In this document: positions 1 through 4,166 of the stretch, in pieces
Layout of the letters: each line of letters opens with the position of its first letter
Numbering within the stretch: position 1 is the stretch's first letter
Assembly (NCBI GenBank): GCA_020216575.1
Contig: JAIUYC010000183.1
Span: forward strand, 1-7,065
Direction of reading: 5' to 3'
DNA length: 7,065 bases
DNA from: Coleofasciculus sp. S288
GTDB lineage: Bacteria > Cyanobacteriota > Cyanobacteriia > Cyanobacteriales > Coleofasciculaceae
The notes under the pieces: model-generated
The model's input: the letters and a program-made list of their open reading frames with translations, nothing else
Database searches by the model: none
What the model was told of the DNA's origin: nothing
Made by a program: the position numbers and the translations under genes

Positions 1-2180
1 AGATATGACTGCGCTTGCGCCAACTCAGTAAAATCAGAAGCCAACGCCCCCAACTCAGCCGCAAACTTATAGGCAACAAAGAATTCCAACAGCGATCGGT
101 GAGCCGGAGTATAATCCCCCTCGGAATTGCGAATCAGCATCGTCTGCCCCATCATGTCATAGTGCCAGTGGTCTAAATCCTTCTCCTCCGACACAACCGA
201 ACCAAACAAGCGACGAATGCGATCGGGAAATAGCCGATAATTCAGACTCATCTGGTCACTTGACACCATCTCCCAGGAAAGCTCACACAAAAAGTAAAGC
301 TTATCTGCCAACGAAGTAAACGTGCGTTCTGCCTTAATATCTCGCTCCATCTTGCGTCGCACGGCATACAGATAAACCCGCGACATATCCACAGGTTTAC
401 CTGCCTCAATATCTGGCAACGCTTCTAAAATTAACTCCGTCATAATAGGACGACGTGCCAAATCCAAAAGTTGGGGATTCCCCATCACCTGCTCGACTGT
501 CACAGGTTCAGCTTGGAACGACAACACCTGACGGATTTGTTCATTATTGAATTTCTCCAGTTCCAGCACCTCAAACTGTGGAGTTTCACCAGTTAGAGCA
601 GCAGTAGAGGCTTGCAATTCGGCATTAAGCAACGCCCGTCCTTCTTGAGCTTCTGGAAAATGCTCGGTGCGACAGGTCAAAATTACCTTACTTCCCGGTA
701 CTACAACCTTCGCCAACTCCCAAAAATTGTTAATCATTGCTTGGCGATCAACCTTAGCTGCCATCTCGTCGAAACCATCGAAAATCAGCAGCAGTTTGCC
801 CATGCGGTTGAGTTGCTCAAATGCCGAATAACCCGGTAAGGGAATCTCGTGTTTGCGAAAGAAAAACTCGGAAAACAACGACTCCACACTCACCGCCTTG
901 GCATAGTCCCGCAACGGAATCACTAACGGCAAGCGAGGACGTTCAACGCCTCGTTTTTGAGCATCGCGATAGCGTTGCAGTGCCGTCCAAGCATAGTGGA
1001 AGGCAAACCACGTCTTACCTGTGCCGAATTCTCCCAAAATCGAGATATGCTCTTTAGCAGGATCATCGAGCCAGAGGTCAATGTAACCGTCAATCCAGCC
1101 GTCCCGTTCATCGTAACGGCTCACCGCCATCCTGCGCTTGGTAATGGGGTCGAACTCTTCTTTCGTGCAGGCAAGCGGGACATACTTTCTATCAATACTC
1201 CTATCTTTGACCTGTTTCTCTAGCCAATTGAGATAACCGCTGAAATCAGCATCCTGATCCAGAAGTTCGTCAAAGGTATAGCAACCCAGGTGACGATTTT
1301 CCTCCTTATCTACTTCATCCCGCGCCGCCCGACTAATGCGCCTTGCCGTCACCAACCAGCCTTCATCCGTTCGTTGCTTCTCCACTGACTCGCGCAATGC
1401 TGCAACATCCCGGAATCCTGCCTCTCCCTCAATCCCCCGCACGAGAATGCGATCGTATCGATTTCGCCGTACCGGAATATTGATAATCCACTCAAAATAA
1501 GTATCTTCCCAAACTTCATACCGCTCAAAGCGATAGCCCAAGGTTTCAATCCAGCCTCTCATCTGTTGAGCTAAAACAAATGCCCTGCAATTCTTTTGAG
1601 TTGAGGATTCAGCCTCTGGCAGTGCAGGGTAATCCTGTGCCGCCAGCCGCGCCATCTCTGTCCGAATTCCCTCTAGTGTCGGGAGCCTGTCGAGGCGTTG
1701 TTGGATATTTTCTATCCTTTTATGTAAGGAGCCTATCTGCTGGTTAGTGAGAACTTCAGCAGGTGTGCGTGATCGCTTAGCTACCTCAATAAACACAGTA
1801 GCAAATGCCGCGAACTCTCTGTGGGCGTCAATTCCTAACTCTCGGATTTCATCCCCTAATGCATACCCGTCTAGAAACGCCTCGCCTTCTTTGAGGAGAA
1901 TTGAAGGATTATTCTGGTCTAAAGCCCTGCGGAAAATCTTTTGAATTTCTTGTTGCCGGAAAAGAGAGAGGATTGGCTTGGGTTTGCCAACGCCGTATTC
2001 TACCAGGGCATAAGCGTAAACGCCACTGAAATCTGATGGCGGATGGTCGGGGTCGAGGTTAAATTTCTTTAATAATTTGATGACTGTCTCATTGCGCTGA
2101 AGCTTGTCCTTTATAAAAGCAGTCGGACTGACGATATCGGTAATTGCGCCGATTATTGCGTCGAGGGGAATGGGTATCAC
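1..2180 (-). CDS. NACHT-domain STAND NTPase, C-terminus beyond the left edge
   Basis: An unbroken frame of 726 codons runs off the left edge without a stop. Residues 1-140 match nothing I recognise; 145-180 look like a coiled coil. Residues 200-325 resemble a restriction-endonuclease-like fold (hydrophobic strands, RYDRILVRGIEGE at 241-253) but lack a clear ExK. The NTPase core is clear: Walker A GEFGTGKT (383-390), Walker B LLLIFDGFDE (463-472) and a sensor-like strand VILTCRTEHF (499-508). A STAND-type helical segment, HRSLLEFF (694-701), follows. Bacterial NACHT proteins act as cytoplasmic sensors, several in anti-phage defence; a C-terminal sensor region would lie outside the window. I chose the GTG at 2180 because AAGGA lies 8 nt upstream. 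An in-frame ATG at 2270 is possible but poorly spaced from its G-rich stretch, and the frame has a stop just above it. NACHT assignment is confident; a defence role is inferred from family and context. Confidence 0.9.
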   Translation of the reverse strand, partial: MIPIPLDAIIGAITDIVSPTAFIKDKLQRNETVIKLLKKFNLDPDHPPSDFSGVYAYALVEYGVGKPKPILSLFRQQEIQKIFRRALDQNNPSILLKEGEAFLDGYALGDEIRELGIDAHREFAAFATVFIEVAKRSRTPAEVLTNQQIGSLHKRIENIQQRLDRLPTLEGIRTEMARLAAQDYPALPEAESSTQKNCRAFVLAQQMRGWIETLGYRFERYEVWEDTYFEWIINIPVRRNRYDRILVRGIEGEAGFRDVAALRESVEKQRTDEGWLVTARRISRAARDEVDKEENRHLGCYTFDELLDQDADFSGYLNWLEKQVKDRSIDRKYVPLACTKEEFDPITKRRMAVSRYDERDGWIDGYIDLWLDDPAKEHISILGEFGTGKTWFAFHYAWTALQRYRDAQKRGVERPRLPLVIPLRDYAKAVSVESLFSEFFFRKHEIPLPGYSAFEQLNRMGKLLLIFDGFDEMAAKVDRQAMINNFWELAKVVVPGSKVILTCRTEHFPEAQEGRALLNAELQASTAALTGETPQFEVLELEKFNNEQIRQVLSFQAEPVTVEQVMGNPQLLDLARRPIMTELILEALPDIEAGKPVDMSRVYLYAVRRKMERDIKAERTFTSLADKLYFLCELSWEMVSSDQMSLNYRLFPDRIRRLFGSVVSEEKDLDHWHYDMMGQTMLIRNSEGDYTPAHRSLLEFFVAYKFAAELGALASDFTELAQAQSY

Positions 2181-2188
2181 AGAGATGT

Positions 2189-2193
2189 TCCTT
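2189..2193 (-). promoter_or_regulatory. Ribosome binding site deciding the GTG start of the NACHT gene
   Basis: AAGGA on the minus strand, 8 nt before the GTG at 2180. It is the best Shine-Dalgarno match near any candidate start of this gene, and favours the GTG over the ATG at 2270. Confidence 0.6.
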
Positions 2194-2232
2194 GGGTAAA
2201 AGGACTGCGAGCGACGTACAGGCTTAACCGCT

Positions 2233-2261
2233 ATTATGCAAACTCTGGATAGAGTTGGCGA
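2233..2261 (-). promoter_or_regulatory. Candidate promoter of the NACHT gene
   Basis: A -10-like CATAAT (2238-2233 on the minus strand) lies 17 nt from a weak -35-like TCGCCA (2261-2256). Transcription would begin near 2226, leaving a leader of about 45 nt before the GTG at 2180. This start would exclude the ATG at 2270. The -35 match is poor, so this is a tentative call. Confidence 0.3.
2238..2259. promoter_or_regulatory. Dyad over the NACHT promoter, possible operator
   Basis: Nine-base arms (GCAAACTCT and AGAGTTGGC) are separated by GGAT and pair with one mismatch; the inner six pairs are perfect. The dyad covers the spacer of the candidate minus-strand promoter, where a repressor could act. 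There is no T-run beside it, so it is not a typical terminator. Confidence 0.3.
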
Positions 2262-2293
2262 GTCAGTCATACCCCCTAATCCCTTTTGTTAAG

Positions 2294-2308
2294 GAAACGT
2301 TAGAAACG
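2294..2308. repeat. Two direct GAAACG half-sites upstream of parA
   Basis: GAAACG occurs at 2294-2299 and 2303-2308, nine bases apart start to start, so on nearly the same DNA face. The first copy continues as GAAACGTT and matches 8 of 10 bases of the core of the palindrome inside parB (GAAACGTTTC). These could be ParB or ParA operator half-sites; this is inference from resemblance. Confidence 0.35.
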
Positions 2309-2309
2309 A

Positions 2310-2317
2310 GCGATCGC
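2310..2317. repeat. HIP1 octamer
   Basis: Perfect GCGATCGC, the palindrome highly over-represented in many cyanobacterial genomes. It sits in the parA upstream region right after the GAAACG half-sites. Confidence 0.85.
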
Positions 2318-2339
2318 TGCCAGTCGTCTCCAATTTCTT

Positions 2340-2368
2340 TTGATATGAGATTCAAAGCTGACGATAAA
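2340..2368 (+). promoter_or_regulatory. parA: Candidate parAB promoter
   Basis: TTGATA (2340-2345, five of six -35 consensus bases) is followed after 17 nt by GATAAA (2363-2368, four of six -10 bases). Transcription would start near 2375, inside the GTTTCACG half-site (2371-2378), which would suit autorepression. A second -10-like box, TATAGT, lies at 2387-2392 without a good -35. Confidence 0.35.
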
Positions 2369-2411
2369 TTGTTTCACGAATAGAGGTATAGTCTGAGCAG
2401 GAACACTCTTC

Positions 2412-2415
2412 AAGG
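2412..2415 (+). promoter_or_regulatory. parA: Ribosome binding site for the TTG start of parA
   Basis: AAGG six bases before the TTG at 2422. No ATG, GTG or other TTG lies between the upstream in-frame stop (TAG at 2389-2391) and this codon, and the protein needs this start to keep its first beta strand, so the rare TTG is well supported. Confidence 0.65.
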
Positions 2416-2421
2416 CTATCG

Positions 2422-3186
2422 TTGACGGTTGTTATCTCACTGTTCAATCAAGCAGGCGGCGTCGGCAAATCGACGCTCACCCAAAATATTGGCTATCACC
2501 TCTCTCAACGCCACCATAAGGTTTTGTTGGTAGACATCGACCCCCAAGCTTCCCTGTCTACATTCATGGGGCTGGAGCCTGCGGATTTAGAGAAAACGAT
2601 ATACGATGCCTTAGTGTCTGAACAAGACGAGCCGCTTCCCCTACACCGAGACTTACATGGCATGGACTTGGCTCCCGCCAATATCTTATTAGCCAACGCC
2701 GAGCAGGAGCTAATTTTTGCTGAACTCCGAGAATTCCGGCTTAAAGAGGTACTGGCTCCCCTATTAAACAACTACGACTTCATCTTGATTGACTGCCCCC
2801 CCAGCTTAGGGATATTGACTCAAATTAGCCTCGTTGCCTCGACTCATGTCTTAGTCCCCATTCAGTGCCAGTTCAAAGCCTTGAAGGGAACCGACTCTCT
2901 CTTGAAAACCGTAGCGCGAGTGCAGCGCAAGCTCAACCGCCCTCTCAAATTTGCTGGGTTTTTCCCGACAATGTACAGCGCCAGTAACTCTCTAGACCAG
3001 CGCACCTTACAATCTATTTCTGAACAACTCTCAAACCTAGCTCCCGTATTTCCCCCACTGCCCCGTGCCACAGCGCTGGCGGAAGCGGCTGAGTATGGCA
3101 AACCTTTAGCTCTTTGCCCGAATAAACATCCGGCTATCCTACGCTTATTTGATGAGATAGCTGTCTTCTTAGAGGAGATGTCATGA
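2422..3186 (+). CDS. parA: ParA-type partition ATPase, TTG start
   Basis: A complete 254-residue P-loop ATPase of the ParA/MinD/Soj group. ParA binds nucleoid DNA non-specifically as an ATP dimer, and its ParB partner moves plasmid or chromosomal centromeres by stimulating hydrolysis. Visible motifs are the deviant Walker A AGGVGKST (residues 11-18), Walker A' VLLVDIDPQ (34-42) and the switch strand ILIDCPPSLG (121-130). Length matches short Soj-like ParAs: there is no N-terminal helix-turn-helix, so ParB is the likelier autoregulator. One oddity: the first residue of the deviant Walker A, normally the signature lysine of KGGxGK[ST], is alanine 11; the P-loop lysine (K16) is present. The stop overlaps the parB start by four bases, indicating translational coupling. 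The family call is secure; plasmid rather than chromosomal partition is inferred from context. Confidence 0.93.
   Translation: MTVVISLFNQAGGVGKSTLTQNIGYHLSQRHHKVLLVDIDPQASLSTFMGLEPADLEKTIYDALVSEQDEPLPLHRDLHGMDLAPANILLANAEQELIFAELREFRLKEVLAPLLNNYDFILIDCPPSLGILTQISLVASTHVLVPIQCQFKALKGTDSLLKTVARVQRKLNRPLKFAGFFPTMYSASNSLDQRTLQSISEQLSNLAPVFPPLPRATALAEAAEYGKPLALCPNKHPAILRLFDEIAVFLEEMS
3172..3177 (+). promoter_or_regulatory. parB: parB ribosome binding site inside the parA 3' end
   Basis: GAGGAG lies five bases before the parB ATG at 3183 and within the last codons of parA. With the ATGA stop-start overlap it supports the ATG at 3183 and coupled translation. Confidence 0.7.
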
Positions 3187-4106
3187 GTCCCCGACACCGC
3201 ACCCAACCCCCTGCCGAGCGCTCAAAGCTTAAAAATGTGGCTCTATTTGCCGAGGAAGAGGAATCATCGGTTCCCCATACCCTTCCCCTCGACCAAATTA
3301 CCCTGCCTCCTACTCAGCCCCGGCGTTACTTTGACCCCCAAGCCATGCAATCTTTAGTGGAGTCAGTCAAAAGCGAAGGCATCCTTCAGCCTCTATTAGT
3401 TCGACCTGTGGGAGAGAAGTATGAGGTAATCGCTGGAGAGCGACGTTACCGAGCGGCTATTGAGGCAGAACTAACCCAAGTGCCTGTGACGGTTCGGGAA
3501 ATGACGGATGACCAGGCAGTCCAGTATGCCCTGATAGAGAACCTGCAACGAGAAGACCTCAATCCAGTTGAGGAGACGGAAGGCATACTAAATCTTTTGG
3601 CTCTCCGATTGGAATGTGACGTGGCTGAGGTGTCATCGAAGCTTTACCGAATGGAAAATGAAGCGAAAGGAAAAATTACCCGAAACGTTTCGGGTAAGGA
3701 GGAAACCGAAACGATAGAGCAGGTGTTTGCCTCTGTGGGGCGAATCAACTGGCAGTCGTTTGTCCGTACCCGACTCCCGCTCCTCAAACTGCCTGCTGAC
3801 ATTCTGGACGCTTTACGTGCTGGACGCCTTGAGTACACCAAAGCCAAAGCGATCGCACAAATCAAAGACGAAGCCGCTCGTCAAGCTTTGCTTAATGACG
3901 CGATCACTGATTTCCTCTCCTTAAGTCAAATCAAGAACCGGGTCAAAGCAGCTCAACCGCCGACCGAACCCCCTCCCCTCGCTGCCCGGATGACAACCAC
4001 CTACCAACTAGCCAAGAAACAAAAGGTTTGGGATGACCCCAAGAAGCGCAAGAAACTCGAATCATTGTTGAGTCAGATTGAAGCACTGCTCTCCAAGGAA
4101 GAGTGA
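3183..4106 (+). CDS. parB: ParB/Spo0J-type centromere-binding protein
   Basis: A complete 307-residue ParB-family protein. ParB is a CTP-dependent DNA clamp that loads at parS, spreads along DNA and stimulates ParA. Residues 34-125 form the N-terminal CTP-binding domain: QPRRYFD (45-51), GERRYRAA (85-92) and ENLQRE (119-124) correspond to the conserved family boxes. A helix-turn-helix-like region is visible at about 177-206 (TIEQVFASVG through LPLLKLP), followed by a helical stretch to about 255. The charged C-terminus (275-307), with KKRKKLESLLSQIEALL, could be the dimerisation helix. Between the helix ending near 143 and the helix-turn-helix there are about 30 extra residues compared with the usual compact Spo0J layout; a perfect DNA palindrome lies in this segment. 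The gene overlaps parA by four bases and has a good RBS. Family call secure; its binding site is not established. Confidence 0.92.
   Translation: MSPRHRTQPPAERSKLKNVALFAEEEESSVPHTLPLDQITLPPTQPRRYFDPQAMQSLVESVKSEGILQPLLVRPVGEKYEVIAGERRYRAAIEAELTQVPVTVREMTDDQAVQYALIENLQREDLNPVEETEGILNLLALRLECDVAEVSSKLYRMENEAKGKITRNVSGKEETETIEQVFASVGRINWQSFVRTRLPLLKLPADILDALRAGRLEYTKAKAIAQIKDEAARQALLNDAITDFLSLSQIKNRVKAAQPPTEPPPLAARMTTTYQLAKKQKVWDDPKKRKKLESLLSQIEALLSKEE
3676..3697. repeat. Perfect 22-bp palindrome inside parB, candidate parS-like site
   Basis: The left arm is TTACCCGAAAC and the right arm is its exact reverse complement, with no spacer and the centre between 3686 and 3687. It encodes parts of residues 165-172, including TRNVSG, in a variable linker of ParB. 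Another CCGAAACG copy follows at 3706-3713, 26 bases after the same word in the palindrome. A 16-bp-class palindrome with GTTTC/GAAAC arms recalls parS sites (Bacillus type TGTTTCACGTGAAACA), but here the half-sites are in the opposite order. It could be a centromere, an operator, or an in-frame palindromic insertion; the structure is certain, the role is not. Confidence 0.55.
3849..3856. repeat. HIP1 octamer
   Basis: Perfect GCGATCGC within parB, at the codons for residues 223-225 (AIA). A second perfect copy in a 7-kb window strengthens the cyanobacterial assignment and suggests that parB has been resident in such genomes. Confidence 0.85.
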
Positions 4107-4166
4107 GTGTTTCTCTACTCAAGTGATACAGCGCTGCTTGGCAGTTCTGTGCCGTTCTCAACTCCA
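4107..4166. other. Convergent gap between parB and the DUF499 gene
   Basis: These 60 bases separate two genes that read toward each other. A bidirectional terminator would be expected, but I see only a four-base-pair stem (GGCA and TGCC around six bases, near 4140-4153) and no T-run. Termination may occur elsewhere or be Rho-like; no coding capacity is supported. Confidence 0.5.

Larger units (their letters stand above)
2181..2421. other. Divergent intergenic region between the NACHT gene and parA
   Basis: This 241-bp gap separates two genes read away from each other, so both must start within it. It holds a dyad and weak promoter on the NACHT side, repeated GAAACG half-sites and a HIP1 octamer in the middle, and a weak promoter plus a GTTTCACG half-site on the parA side. 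No convincing protein-coding frame or RNA gene was seen. Confidence 0.7.

Noticed and set aside
2268..2270. In-frame ATG upstream as the start of the NACHT gene
   Set aside because: Its G-rich upstream stretch (AGGGGG) is only one or two bases away, and the candidate promoter and better RBS lie downstream of it. Kept as an alternative only.
2270..2292. CCCCCTAATCCC stretch as a dispersed cyanobacterial repeat
   Set aside because: Only a single short copy is present, with no tandem array or inverted partner, so a repeat cannot be supported from this window.
2345..2383. A 12-residue open frame (MRFKADDKLFHE) before parA
   Set aside because: It has no Shine-Dalgarno sequence, and its start lies between the -35 and -10 boxes of the candidate promoter, so it would not be transcribed.
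2370..2385. A full Bacillus-type parS site before parA
   Set aside because: Only the left nine bases (TGTTTCACG) match; the right half is not GTGAAACA-like, so at most a half-site is present.
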